Shown here: piece by piece, positions 12,051 to 22,900 of the stretch
How positions within the stretch are numbered: the first letter of the stretch is position 1
Layout: each line of letters begins with the position of its first letter
Assembly (NCBI GenBank): GCA_000320605.2
Contig: KB445796.1
Coordinates: 256,916-320,915 of the forward strand
Source: Gelatoporia subvermispora B
Taxonomy: Eukaryota > Basidiomycota > Agaricomycetes > Polyporales > Gelatoporiaceae
DNA length: 64,000 bases
Direction of reading: 5' to 3'
Notes under the pieces: generated by a model
Told to the model about the DNA's origin: nothing
The model's input: the letters and a program-made list of their open reading frames with translations, nothing else
Databases searched by the model: none
Translations under genes and position numbers: made by a program

Positions 12051-12994
12051 CTACTGTTTTTGAGCGGCGGCGCGGCTGGCGAACACTCCCTTGTACATCT
12101 CCGTCATAGCAGGCTAACGCATGTCAGGTCCCTATACTAAGGCTCGAGATAGAGTCACTCACCTTATCGAATGTAGCCTTGAGGGATGACCTTTCTTCCA
12201 GATCGTGGGTGTATTGAGTGAGACGCGCGAAGCGCGGACCCCGGAGCACGGCCATAACCTCTTGTCCTCGTCCCTCAGCCCAGCCGCTCTGGTTGAGATT
12301 ATTCTCAAAAATAATCTCCACGCGGGGAAGGATACCGCTAATGAACGTATCTGCGATCGAATACTGGCCAACGACAAAGCCGGTGGGCGGGAGCATCTCT
12401 TGGAGCTGCTCCAGAGCGGCGATGACAGCCTCTACGGGCTCGTCCTTACGGAAGCAGCCGATCCAAGCAGGAAGAAGCTTCGTTTTAGCGATGTCGATGA
12501 AGAGACGCGCTTTGGCACGAAGAACAAGATCTTCAGGCAGCAGCTTTGCCCCAGGGAAACGCTCAGCAATGAATTCGAGGAGGATGGTTGACTCGCGCAG
12601 CTTGACGGATTCCGAAGAGGGCTGGTCAGGCGGAACATCGGGACCTCCGTAGGTGATGGCGGGGACCTGTGAGAAACTAGTGTCAATGGTATCGAAACTG
12701 TCATGGACGGCACATACCTGTCCAACAGGGTTCACCTTCGCAGTGAACCACTCGGGTTTATTGTAAAACACGCTAATTTCATACTTCGTAAATTTCGCCT
12801 TGGCTTCAAGCAATGCAATCTCGACCTGAAGTTTGGTGAGCATCATGATCCCAGAGTTGAGATGCGTTGCGATAATACAGCATGGGCGTATGGGCTGGCC
12901 TGATCATACAGGGACAGATGAATTCAAGTACATGAAAGACTTCCTACTGAATGTTACTTACCGCATTAGTATAAAGCGTGATCTGTTCGGACAT
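12051..12994 (-). CDS. Omega-like glutathione S-transferase, paralogue 1
   Basis: Cytosolic GST of about 242 residues in five exons: 12994-12962, a 21-base microexon 12899-12879, 12825-12718, 12666-12163 and 12113-12051. The thioredoxin-like half starts MSEQITLYTNA, and the microexon adds ASPYAHA, where omega-class GSTs usually have a catalytic Cys (CPFAxR); here the residue is Ser and the following Arg is also absent. VEIALLEAKAKFTKYEIS and NPVGQVPAITYGGPD follow, the latter carrying the conserved cis-Pro after VPA. ESTILLEFIAERFPGAKLL is the glutathione gamma-glutamyl site (ES). The helical half includes GFVVGQYSIADTFISGILPR, the N-capping box/hydrophobic staple region. The C-terminus is ASRAAAQKQ. 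A Ser-type omega enzyme would favour conjugation over thiol transfer; this is inferred from the class. Intact and probably functional. Confidence 0.85.
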
Positions 12995-13480
12995 GACGTT
13001 GCCGCTATACGAGGAGGATGCTGGAGCAGAATGATAAACAATGTGCTCACAGAGAGGAGGGCTTTTAAGCAGTGAAACTCTGCTCATCAATATTGAGTCT
13101 CCAATAGCCGACTGTTCGTCTCCAAGAACGTTCAGCTGACGACCTTTCGATTGCAATCTCCGATGATACGGGATTAGCAATTGTGCCATGACCTCGAGGC
13201 TGCCGGTGACTCGTAACTGAACCCAAGCCGCAGCAATGCCTTCTGTGCCCATCAACACTGACATGAGAATCTTTCATAGCCGTGGATCCGTCACAAGGAC
13301 ACTACGCATCGGCCGTGGCCATGCGTAGTCAAGTGACTTCTGTATGTGTACGACAGAATCCCTGCGAGGCCAAACCGCGAGATAATCTGTGAGACCCGTC
13401 GAATGGGGCTTTTCGAACCTCGATGTGGTCATATCGAGATTAGGTTGCGAGGGCGAAAGTGAACTGTCGATGCAATATCA
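12995..13480. repeat. Shared GST upstream region, copy 1
   Basis: DNA 5' of GST paralogue 1 resembles DNA 5' of the copies at 20388, 22341 and 27958. Shared landmarks in order are CTTTTAAG, a run around ATTCAGCTG/CAGCTGACG, GATACGGGATTAGC-like sequence, and TGAGAATCTTTCATAGCCGT with GTGGATCCGTC. A minus-strand TATA-like CTTAAAAG lies at 13069-13062, 68 bases before the ATG. Similarity beyond about 13480 fades. Confidence 0.65.
13062..13069 (-). promoter_or_regulatory. TATA-like box of GST paralogue 1
   Basis: CTTAAAAG on the minus strand, 68 bases upstream of the ATG at 12994. The same octamer lies 61 bases upstream of paralogues 2 and 4. Confidence 0.5.
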
Positions 13481-15467
13481 GTGTGTGATTGATTGATTAA
13501 CAGCCGCGAATCTACTCAAATGCGTGAGAAACGCGCCTGTATCAGCTTGATCATCGTAGCCACTGAAGAAGGTTACGCAACAGCTGCCCGCAGAATGCGT
13601 CCGTGCCCGAGTAGTCAACGGAGCTGCTCAGGAGGAGAGACCGACGCGGCAGATTTTGTCAAACGCCCAAGAGGATGCGTCGTCTTTGAGGCTGGCGCGT
13701 ACATGCGTGTATATGGGTATGTACAGTTTTATACCGGCCCGTGATACACTACGGCCCAGTGATACAGACTGAATTTTCTCCGTCACGCCGCAAAGCTCAT
13801 CATAGCAAAAAATCTGATAATTCATAACTATACTAAAACACTCTGGCATTGCAAGGAATACGCGGACGAGATGCTGCGTCGAGCTGAAGTTTGCGATTTA
13901 TATGGAGAGTACCACGAGAGTAAATTTATGGCGGGAGATCTAGCCAAGTCTCTCAAAGTGTTCCCGTAGATTGTTACCCTCTATGTGTACGCAAAGTGCA
14001 TCACTATAATGTATGGCATGTGTGGTACAGCTTCGTCGCGCATTGAAAGCATGAAAACGTACTTTCTTCGACTTGAACCCAAAGCCGCTGAGAAGACTCC
14101 GTTATCAGCCGTCGGCACCCCACGTCAACATGACGTTAACCAATCATACGCCTCTTATGGGCGCTAACAAACTTGAATAAGCAACTTTCGGCGTCATCAG
14201 GGGTGTCTCACTGGCGTACTCTCTCGCCGATAAGAGCTTTTTCAACTGATTGAGCTCGATCTCAGGTTCTTTTGCATAGGCCGAAACCAGTTCAATTTTT
14301 CTTCACATAAGTGAGTATGCCCCTGTACATCGCTCATACCCGATTGAATCGCTCGGGATGCACAACAATTCAGGGAGCGTCCCAAGATTTGACCGTCTCA
14401 CCGGCCGGTATAAAACTGTATATACTTCAGCGGCCCCTTGTGCAGACGTTGCACTGCTGTCGACACGGTACAAGTGCGTAATTAAAGTTGTGTACATGCA
14501 ATCAGTAATTTACTCTTCTGTCCATAGGTGTATGTATGGCACTTTCTGTCGAAATAACTCACCCTGAGCCTTCAGTTTCACATGCAACCCCCTCGCATCA
14601 ACAGACGCGAGCAGTATCTCTGGGGGTCCTTGCGAGACTCCTCCTCGGCGACGCTTTCCTCGTTTAAGTCGAACATTCAAAATGCGACTGCATCAGACGC
14701 CCGACTCGTGCTGATAGGCGCCCATGACGCGTCGCTGTCTCGATTAAATTCAACGCGTCTTGGCCAATCCATTAGTGAGTGCATCATCAGCTCTAGCCAG
14801 CATCAATGTACTCTCCCTCCAGAGTCATACCCTACGCCACCACTTGGTCATGTCGATCTGCGGAATAGCGACCCGTCGTCGGTCGCTGGGGACAAGGAAG
14901 CCAAGTGTGTCGCCAATAGGCATCATGCGTGGCCGCGTTCACTTTGTCTGGAGCCAATATGATCCTAGGCGACCACACATACATGCGTATTCATCTGCCA
15001 CGGTCACCATATTGTATTTCGCACATACTGAACGAGCTAAAGACTGGACATCGTGACTCGTGCGATCTTCGTTGAACTCACGGAGACCCCTGCCTGCGTT
15101 GACGTTGACTTCCTGGGCTGCAAGGCGTCCATCTCCCGCAATGATGTGTCCGTGTCTGTCGGCCACTCGTTTGGTAGAACGACTGACACCATCCTGTACT
15201 ACTGGTGGGAGCGCGGTACAGTTAGTGAGATGATGGTGAGACGCATGTGTATTGTTCCCGAAAATCAGTGTCCGTACTAAGGCAAACTAAGAGTACAGAT
15301 GGGTATACTATCAAGGCCTGGAGATCGGGCTCGGAAGAAACAAATATGACTGTACTGAACGCAGTGCATATGTACACAAACCAGATTCCTATGAGGTCAT
15401 GTCCCATTCCTTATGATAGGTCCTCATATACCGGAGGGGCGACTTCTCGAAGTAAACACATAGCCAA
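13481..15467. other. Intergenic stretch, no gene recognised
   Basis: About 2 kb without a convincing coding region. Open frames on both strands are short and have no recognisable domains. A frame on the plus strand at 15053-15280 and one on the minus strand around 14870-14960 look mildly ordered but do not join to anything I know. Confidence 0.4.
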
Positions 15468-18061
15468 TCATACAGCGGAGGTTTCGGACACTTTTCTTCC
15501 AATTCGGCTTTGTTGCTCTGGGGCGGAAGGGCGCCGAAGCGTGGGCATCCAAGTAGATATCCTGCTTTGGGTCTGTGTCCATTGCGATTTGGCCATCTCG
15601 CATAGACGACCTGTCAGGTATGTGCTGCGGTGTTTGTGTTTCCAAGCAGCAGTGATGACCCAAGTGACTACCGCTAGAGTGGGCAGAGCCACAATGCCGG
15701 ATACCACCCTCGTGACCCAGCTAGTGCGATCAAACGCGACCCAGAGCAGCGCGATACAGAACATCATAACACTGTATGGTGTTCATTCATGAGCTAATGT
15801 AGAGATTGTGATGACTCACCCCCACGTGAACCAGACACTCGGCAGACTCAGTGTAACGACAAATAATTCCGCCCGCGAGCGAGTTTTCACCTGCTCCTTC
15901 AGCCAGCAACCCTATACATATTATCGGATTGGATCCTTCGATTACTAACATATGTGCTTACCACATCGCCCATGTCGTTCGAGTGACCACTGCTCCGATG
16001 CTGACGAGAGAGAATGATGCACATCACGATAGCTCCGAGGCTCATAATGGTCGAACAATAACTCGATAGTTGAGCAGCACTTCGATATGAATGTCCGGTA
16101 TCAAGGCTTTGTATCGCGAGAAGGCCAACATTGACCGTCAATAGGACGGTTACCTGATTCAGAGTCAATTGCGTATCTCGGCTCTGGAGGCTCATGTACA
16201 CACCGGGAGCATGATGTTCTCCCAATCTTGTTTCAAGCCGCTGATATATCGGTTCCATAAAGTGTAGTGAAGCAAGTCATCAACGAAGATCTTTTCCAGT
16301 TCTTCCAAATACTGATCAGGGAGATAGAAGCAGAGCGGCAGCAGGCAGAGGAACCACAGCGATCTTTCCGACGGCCTCCGACTTTGATCCTCTTTGACGC
16401 TATCGCTGATGTTCAACCGAGCGTATTGTTCACCGTGATAGTGCTGGAACCTATTCATAGCTACCAAACCATAGACACCAGATGGGCGTACTGTCACATC
16501 TCGCGACAATGGCAACGCACTTAGTCCATGCATGAGCCTAGCTGCACTGGGAATGAGCAAGGTCAAGCGTTGAGTAGCTAAAGTCTCACCAACTATGCAT
16601 GACGATCGCCCTGTGCCAGTTTCCGCTGGGTAAAGTGAGTGGGGCGTCATACGCCGAGGGCTCGTAACTTACGGTTGATCTTCTCCACAATACTGAGATG
16701 ATTTCGTAGCATCTGGAAGTCCCAAGGCGATGTTGACGTCTCCGACGTATTACTGTCTGTCGCAATTACTGAGCATTACATGTTATCAACTGAGCGCAAT
16801 GCTCACCGATGGCCAGATAATGGAGTGATTCAGTGAGTTCAGCCAACATCCCGTGTGATACATGCCAGTGGTTCGGGTAAAGCTCCTTATGTGCCCTAGT
16901 AGTCAGATGATTAGAGGGATCAGAGACCTAGAATATACATGTTAGCACTCCGCCATGTCCCATTTTGCGCGTCGCTACCTTGTTCCCAGAGACTTGCCAG
17001 TATTGAAATTCGTACGCGTCCCCTGATGGGATGATGTGAGTGGCCGACGTGTTGATGACACATGTAGCTCGGCATACTGAGTTGGGGTTTCGAATATACC
17101 ACTCGTTGGTTGTTGGTTATGAGAGACGATGAGACCGGTTGAATCCATGAAATTTGGCAAGGAGTGTCCGTTGCGATATAGTACCATACGTTTGTCATCG
17201 TTGTCTCGACATCTTCACATATGGTGTTTGTTCGATTTGCAAAAAGTACCAGTTCAGAGCCAGACGAGACATGAGAGTAGCGACTCAAATGGAATAAGAA
17301 GCGTTCAACGCAGTATTCGATTAATTCCAGGGTCTTCGAATCCTCTAGATCATGGTCGGTGTATATCGCAAATTTCTTGGACATGCCCGTGAGCTTTCGG
17401 TCTTCACAAACACACTATACTCACTTTATCATCAGACCCGACTTGACGTTCTTGGCGATAGTATGGCTGTCCTTCTGGATGTATACATAGAGCCCAACCG
17501 GGAATTGTGGAGTGGCTGGATATATGAATTAGACCATGTTGTCCAGGATGTCAAAGGCCGGAGGAAACTACCTCAGCACTATGTCTCCGGGTTCAAGGGT
17601 GATATCATTTGAGTCATTTGGTCTAGTTGTGGATTCAGTAAGATAAACATGTGTCTGAATTAAGTTTGTACCTACATTTTTGCCCGACCTTGGTATCTCC
17701 AAGACGCCAGAGTGGTAGGAGACTCTGCATAGAGATTGAATCCTGGCTCTAGTTCGATGAATTCAGGAACATAATTCGCAGGAGTAGCGTTTTGCGGCGG
17801 AGGTCGGTAAACGAAATGCGCAGGGGTGGCGGTATTATACGCTATACGCTGATCGGCATCATCAACCAAGTCCACGGGCGATGCAATCGCCTCTGATGCA
17901 CCGGATGGTGGGTACGATGTGCATGGATCTATAGATACCGCAGTGAGTTCCGAACTATGGGTGGAACTCGACGATCTATGGGGTGCTGTGTTAGTCAGTT
18001 CGACCTGCTGCATTGCAAATTTGCTACTACCTAGGATGTTGCTCAATATTGGCCATTGCAA
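15468..18061 (-). CDS. WW-like domain protein with C-terminal membrane helices (Agaricomycete family)
   Basis: Spliced gene for an uncharacterised family common in Agaricomycetes. Exon 1 starts MQWPILSNILGSSKFAMQQV (an inner ATG, MQQVELTN, is possible) and is Ser/Pro-rich to about 17673. After short exons (DITLEPGDIVL) comes a degenerate WW segment, IPGWALCIHPEGQPYYRQE, with only the first Trp. Next are KFAIYTDHDLEDSKTLEL and EDVETTMTNVWYYIATD, then AHKELYPNHWHVSHGMLAEL, TSPWDFQMLRNHLSIVEKI, FQHYHGEQYARLNISDS and YLEELEKIFVDDLLHYTLWN. Membrane segments follow: VTVLLTVNVGLLAIQSL, SYCSTIMSLGAIVMCIIL, ELFVVTLSLPSVWFTWG and GIVALPTLAVVTWVITAAW. The stop is at 15468-15470. The order of elements matches the family throughout, so it looks intact. 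Role unknown; the WW remnant may no longer bind proline-rich ligands. Confidence 0.75.
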
Positions 18062-19451
18062 CCCAAGCTCATGAGAGGGCGAGAGGGAGCTCTGCGTGAA
18101 GGCGCAGAGGCGGTCCTACATACTGGTGGTACTTGTATTCAGAAAACAGGTATGGCATAGCCTCCATAGAACACAGCCTCTCGCAAATAACGCGAACCTG
18201 CCGCACCGATTCGTACACCTTCTGCTTGCTGCAAGGTAAGACCTTCATGATACGACGCGCAACGGTAATGTGGATAACAGAATCACTCGCAGGAGGTCTT
18301 CACCACCTAGATAGACGCCAGGACACAGCCGTGCCAGCGAGCTGTGATGTGCTTGACCCCGGACCCCGAAACTCGGCAGACATATGGAGGGAGATACATC
18401 TATCAGTCTCGTAAGTTGAAAGCGGTCAGATCCCTGGGTTTCCGTGCTTTACAATGCCTGCCAAATAGATGGGTTGATAAGTCTCGTTGAGGAGTTCGCA
18501 CGCCTCGACCCCCGGTGCCATCAGTCCATTGCGCATCACACTGCCAGCGAGGCACACAAATCCCCTAATCACGAGTACAGAGTCCTCGATTTGGAGGGCG
18601 CTCAGTGTCAGTATGCCACCGCATTGACGTCTGGTGGCGAGCCGTGACATCACCCAGCCACTGAGTGCAGTCCGGGTCTGCAACAAGAAATTTGTGCATT
18701 ATGGCAGACCAACGCTTTTGCTATGTAGGCATAGTATTGTCATACCCCACGTCAATTGATTGCTTGACCCTCAGGAGCAGCAGCTCACGCAATTTTGAAA
18801 TAAAAACAGCACCAGATGGTACGATCGGAATCATTCGATGGTCAACTTGACAGCTACGGAGCCCATGCCCTCTGGAACTGCTCTGCCACTACAGTACACA
18901 TATCCTCCGTGCCATTTCATGCAGGAGAGTCATCTCCTGCAGAATCTCGCATACAGTTCAGATTGGAGAGCGGGGTACTATTGCTCGATGTTGTCGCGCA
19001 AATGATGTGACGAGTCGCCTGGATTGCCCACAGACTTTCCAGAGGGTGAGAACTAGCAGGATAGGCTCTGAAGGAGATTTGTGAGCCTTTATCAGATGTG
19101 AATGGCTCAATCTGAGTAAGCCAAAATTACTGCGAGAAAAAATCAAGATGAAAATGGTCGACCTGGACGAAGAACACGTCTGACATATACTTGATGTCAG
19201 ACTTGATAGGATATTTTAAGAATATACACCTGGTTGAGAACAAATTTAGATCGGTCGTTGTGCTGTCACATTGAGGACGACGTATCATGGATACTATGTG
19301 CCACTTCTTGTACGAATAGACGGTCATCAATCAAATTAACTCGAACAGAGACATATGGTGTGCAAGTGCCATTCAATATATGTAGTCTCGTAGTGGCAAG
19401 GCATGTAGGAGAAGCGTAGGACACTTCGAGTAAAAGACATAGGACCCCAAT
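18062..19451. other. Unassigned stretch, possible decayed coding DNA
   Basis: Several mid-length open frames occur here, the best at 18426-18686 on the minus strand, but none joins into a protein I recognise and none shows a family motif. It may hold the remains of a gene or the promoter of the WW-like gene. Nothing firm. Confidence 0.35.
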
Positions 19452-20388
19452 TTACTGCTTCTGTTGAGCAACACGATTGACATACGTAGTCTTGTACAGC
19501 TCCGTCACGGCAGGCTATGCAAATCAGATCTCTGGCCAGAACCCGTGATACACGGTCACTCACCTTATCGAAGGTAGCCTTGAATGACGGTCTCTCCTCC
19601 AGATCCTGGATGTAACGCGAAAAACGCGTGAAGCGTTGACCCCGTAGTATTGCCGTGATGTCTTGTCCCCAATTCTCAGACCCGTCGCCGAAGTTGAAGT
19701 TGTTCTCAAAAATGATCTCTGCGCGGGCAAATATGGCCACGATGTAAGCGTCGGCGATAGACCATTCCCCGACGACAAAGCCGGCGGGCGGGAGCATCTC
19801 TTGGAGCTGCTCCAGAGCGGCGAAGACAGCCTCCACGGGTTCGCCCTTCCGGAAGCAGGCGATCCAAGCGGGTAGCAGCTTCGTCTTGGCGATTTCAATG
19901 AAGAGACGCGCCTTTGCGCGCAGGACCAGATCATCAGGTAGCAGCCGTGCCTCAGGAAAACGCTCGGCAATGAACTCGAGCAGGATGGTCGATTCGCGCA
20001 GTTTGACAGATTCCGGAGAGGGCTGATCGGGCGGCACATCGGGTCCTCCGTAGGTGATGGCAGGGACCTATGAGAAGTCAGTGAAGATGTAGTCGAAACT
20101 ATTGTGGGTTGGTGTCATACCTGTCCGACAGGGTTCACCTTCGTGTACCACTCGGGCTTTTCCTTCAAGTCAACTTGGAACCTCTTGAATTTCGCCTTAG
20201 CCTCTAGCAGCGCCATCTCAACCTGCGGGTTGGTGAGCGGCATGGTTCCATAAGTGAGTGACATTGTCTTACACTCTGAGTGTAGGGGCTGGCCTGATCA
20301 TAGGGCAACAGATGAGTCAAGCTGTATGCAGTACATCATGAGAAATGATACTTGCCGCATTGACGTAGACCGTAATCTGTTCGGACAT
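19452..20388 (-). CDS. Omega-like glutathione S-transferase, paralogue 2
   Basis: Same five-exon design as paralogue 1. Exon 1 (20388-20356) encodes MSEQITVYVNA and ends at a GC splice donor (GCG|GCAAGT) instead of GT. The microexon gives ASPYTQS, again Ser at the omega-class Cys position. VEMALLEAKAKFKRFQVDLK and NPVGQVPAITYGGPD follow, then ESTILLEFIAERFPEARLL, GFVVGEWSIADAYIVAIFAR and a last exon PAVTELYKTTYVNRVAQQKQ with TAA at 19452-19454. It diverges from the others around the FENNFNFGDGSENWGQD loop. All frames are open and the glutathione-site residues (cis-Pro, Glu-Ser) are kept, so it is probably functional provided the GC-AG intron is spliced. A TATA-like CTTAAAAG lies 61 bases upstream of the ATG. 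Confidence 0.83.
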
Positions 20389-20640
20389 GATAGATACCAC
20401 TGGTCAGAGTACAGGGGGAGCGTAGTGGACAGTTTTCTCAATCACAGCCTTTTAAGTTACGTGGACATGTCTCCTTATCTGTCTCCAAGATTACTCAGCT
20501 AGCAACCATTCAGCTGCGGTCCCCGGTGGTGCGGGATATACGCTTGTGTGTCGGCCTTAGGGATTCTGATGACTCCGCCTAACCTCAAACATGTCTTCTC
20601 CTGCGCTCAATGTGACCGCCGTGAGAATACTTATGTTTTA
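20389..20640. repeat. Shared GST upstream region, copy 2
   Basis: Similar in order and sequence to the regions upstream of paralogues 1 and 4 and the pseudogene at 21470. It has CTTTTAAG at 20449-20456, then ATTCAGCTGCGGTCC, GTGCGGGATATACGCTTG and GTCTTCTCCTGCGCTC near 20587. Landmark spacing is close to copy 4 (27959-28250). Confidence 0.7.
20449..20456 (-). promoter_or_regulatory. TATA-like box of GST paralogue 2
   Basis: CTTAAAAG on the minus strand, 61 bases upstream of the ATG at 20388, in the same place as in paralogue 4. Confidence 0.5.
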
Positions 20641-21123
20641 AAACTGCCCAAAAAGACAAGGTGGATGAGGCGTGAGGACAGGGTCTGAGTCAGTGTAACA
20701 GCCCTGCGGGGCCGAAGCACCAGATAGACTCCGATTCCTCCGGGATCGGGCCATTTCAATTTCTATGTGGAAAAGAGACGAAGTCATGACGAGAGAATTG
20801 AACTTTCGGCGCAGTGTAGGCGCCTGGTCATCAGCTGCTGCTAGAGTTGCTGAGATATGTGGGAAACGCGTCTGTGGCTGTCTGACTGCTGAGTCGATTA
20901 GCGGCCCCGATGGGCCGGCCAATTCGACCGGTCTAGGAGTCGGATTTTGTGATACATTTTCATGTAGAAGCGGAGAGAGAGATCTTAGTGAAGGTGAACC
21001 TTTGGAGGACTGTGTCACCAGGTAAACCTGGAAGCATCTGTGCGATCATAGACGCCCCAAGTTGAACGTCCCGGAATTTGCCGTACCAAACCATTCGATC
21101 GGTGATGCAAACGTGTCCTATAA
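20641..21123. other. Intergenic stretch, no gene recognised
   Basis: Open frames at 20638-21018 (-) and 20765-21025 (+) overlap each other and show no domain or family feature. The tract lies between the upstream flank of paralogue 2 and the inverted-repeat element. Confidence 0.4.
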
Positions 21124-21129
21124 TAGAGC

Positions 21130-21254
21130 TTATTTGCTGGCACCTAGGTGAGCGATTTTCTGAACCCCAAGCGCGCCACCTCCCGCACTTTTGCCGAGAG
21201 ACAAGTGGAGCCCAATTGGTAATTCGGGACTGGCACCTAGGTGCCAGCAAATAA
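21130..21254. mobile_element. Short element with terminal inverted repeats (MITE-like)
   Basis: A perfect 21-base inverted repeat bounds a 125-base segment: left arm 21130-21150 (starts TTATTTGCTGGC), right arm 21234-21254 (ends GCCAGCAAATAA). Similarity extends about five bases further out on each side (TAGAG outside the left arm, CTCTA outside the right) with one mismatch. The right arm includes the perfect palindrome GGCACCTAGGTGCC. The interior of about 83 bases has no open frame. The size and ends fit a non-autonomous inverted-repeat element or a cruciform-forming fold-back; the target-site duplication is unclear. Confidence 0.6.
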
Positions 21255-21469
21255 CCTCTAATGTACAATCCGTCCGGCGGGCGCAGTGCTCAATGGATTC
21301 ATATGGTTGTTGTACCGCTACTTTCGCGTAACGTACGTTTCCACAACGGTGGCATAGTTCAACATGAAGGGGATCGACCATTCCTCAAGTGCAATCTCGA
21401 ACTATTCGCGGAGAGATTTCGCAGAACATGTTGACCGAGAATGATTACATTCGATCCAGTCCGACCTCA

Positions 21470-22341
21470 TCATTGTTCCAACAGTTTCTTGTACATCTCG
21501 GTCATGGCAGGCTACGCACATCAGACTTTGGCTGAGACCCGCGATGCATACTTACTCACTATGTCGAAGGTAGGGTTGAAGGGCGACCTGCCAGTGTCTA
21601 CCAGATCCTGAGTGTATTGAGCGAGACGCACAAAGCGCGGACCCAAAGCACGGCCATAAACTCTTGTTCCTGTTCCTTGGGAAAAACAATATCTATGCGG
21701 AGAAAAGTGGCGGCAAGGTGCACATCGGCGGCCGACCACTCGCCGACGATATAGTCTGTGGGCAGGAGCAGTTCTTGGAGTTGCTCCAGAACTTCGAAGA
21801 CAACTTCCACCGGTTCGCCTTTTTGGAAGCAGTGGTTCAAAGCTGGCAGCAGCTGAGTCTTGGCGATTTTAATGAGAGACATGCCTTTGCTCGCAGAACA
21901 AAATCATCAGGCAGCAGCCGAGCCTCAGGGAAGCTTTCGGCGATGAATCACAGGATGATGATGGACTGGCACAGCTTGGCGGATTTCGGAGAGGGTTGAT
22001 CGTGCAGGACATCGGGACCTCCGTAGGCGATGGCAGGGACCTATGAGAAACTAGTAAGACAGTGTCCAAAGGATGATGACATGCCTGTCCGACAGGATTC
22101 ACTTTCGTGTCACTGAGGCTTGTTCTTCAAGTCAACTTCGAACTTCTTGGACTTCACCTTGGCCTCCAGTAATGCCATCTCGATCTGCCACTCGGTAATC
22201 GTCGTGATTGCACCAGCGAGCACGACACTTTACAATGTGAGAGTACGACAGATGAGCTCCAGGATATGCAAGACAACATCTTTGAAATGCTACTTACCAC
22301 ATTTGAGTACTCCGGGATCTGTCTCAACATAGAGAATGTTA
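21470..22341 (-). pseudogene. Decayed omega-like GST (paralogue 3)
   Basis: Recognisable along its length but broken. The first exon still has ATG and a GT donor but reads MLRQIPEYSNV instead of MSEQITLYTNA. Within exon 4 the frame gives GPDVLHDQPSPKSAKLC and then a TGA at 21950-21948 exactly where the others have Glu in LLEFIAE. It continues in frame (FIAESFPEARLLPDDFVLRA, VGEWSAADVHLAATFL), then loses about a dozen residues and shifts frame before GPRFVRLAQYTQDL. The terminal exon PAMTEMYKKLLEQ is still present. The TATA-like octamer has become GCTTTGAG. At least one nonsense change and one frameshift make a product unlikely. Confidence 0.85.
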
Positions 22342-22900
22342 CCGCAATACAGAATACTGAGGCAGGGTGATGAACGATGTGCTCACATCGAGGGCTTTGA
22401 GACTATCAGGGCCTATTTATCGATGTTAAACCTCAATTAGCTGGCTGTTCGTCTCGAAGATTATTCGGCCCGGCCCGACATCATTCAAATGCAGCCTGAG
22501 TCTCCGATGGCGCAGGATTTACAACAGTGTCTGGGCCTTCAGGGTGTTGGTGGTTATAGCCTGACCGCAGTCACGTCTTCTCCTGCGCTCATCATGACTA
22601 CCATGAGAATCTTTCACGGTGGTAGATCTGTCCAGAAAGTCATCAGGTGTCGACGAGGAGTCGTGTAGCATCAGTCGCTTCTGCATACACACACAATAGG
22701 AACCTCATAGGGACGACGCACGAGACATACCTCGAGATCTCCGAATGGAACCGGGCTTCGCGGATCAATGTGGTCAATGAGGCGGGACGAGAGGGCATGA
22801 GTGCGGAGTCAGTGCACGATTGCAGCCAAACCAATTCGATAGGCCCCGTGCGCGCGAGATCACGCACGCGCGGATTTGAGCGGAGTGCCTCGGAACAAGT
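22342..22900. repeat. Shared GST upstream region, copy 3 (of the pseudogene)
   Basis: Shares with copies 2 and 4 the landmarks GGGCCTATTTATCGAT, TCACGTCTTCTCCTGCGCTC near 22575 and TGAGAATCTTTCACGGTGG followed by AGATCTGTCCAG. The match shows that the pseudogene arose by a duplication including its 5' flank. Confidence 0.65.
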
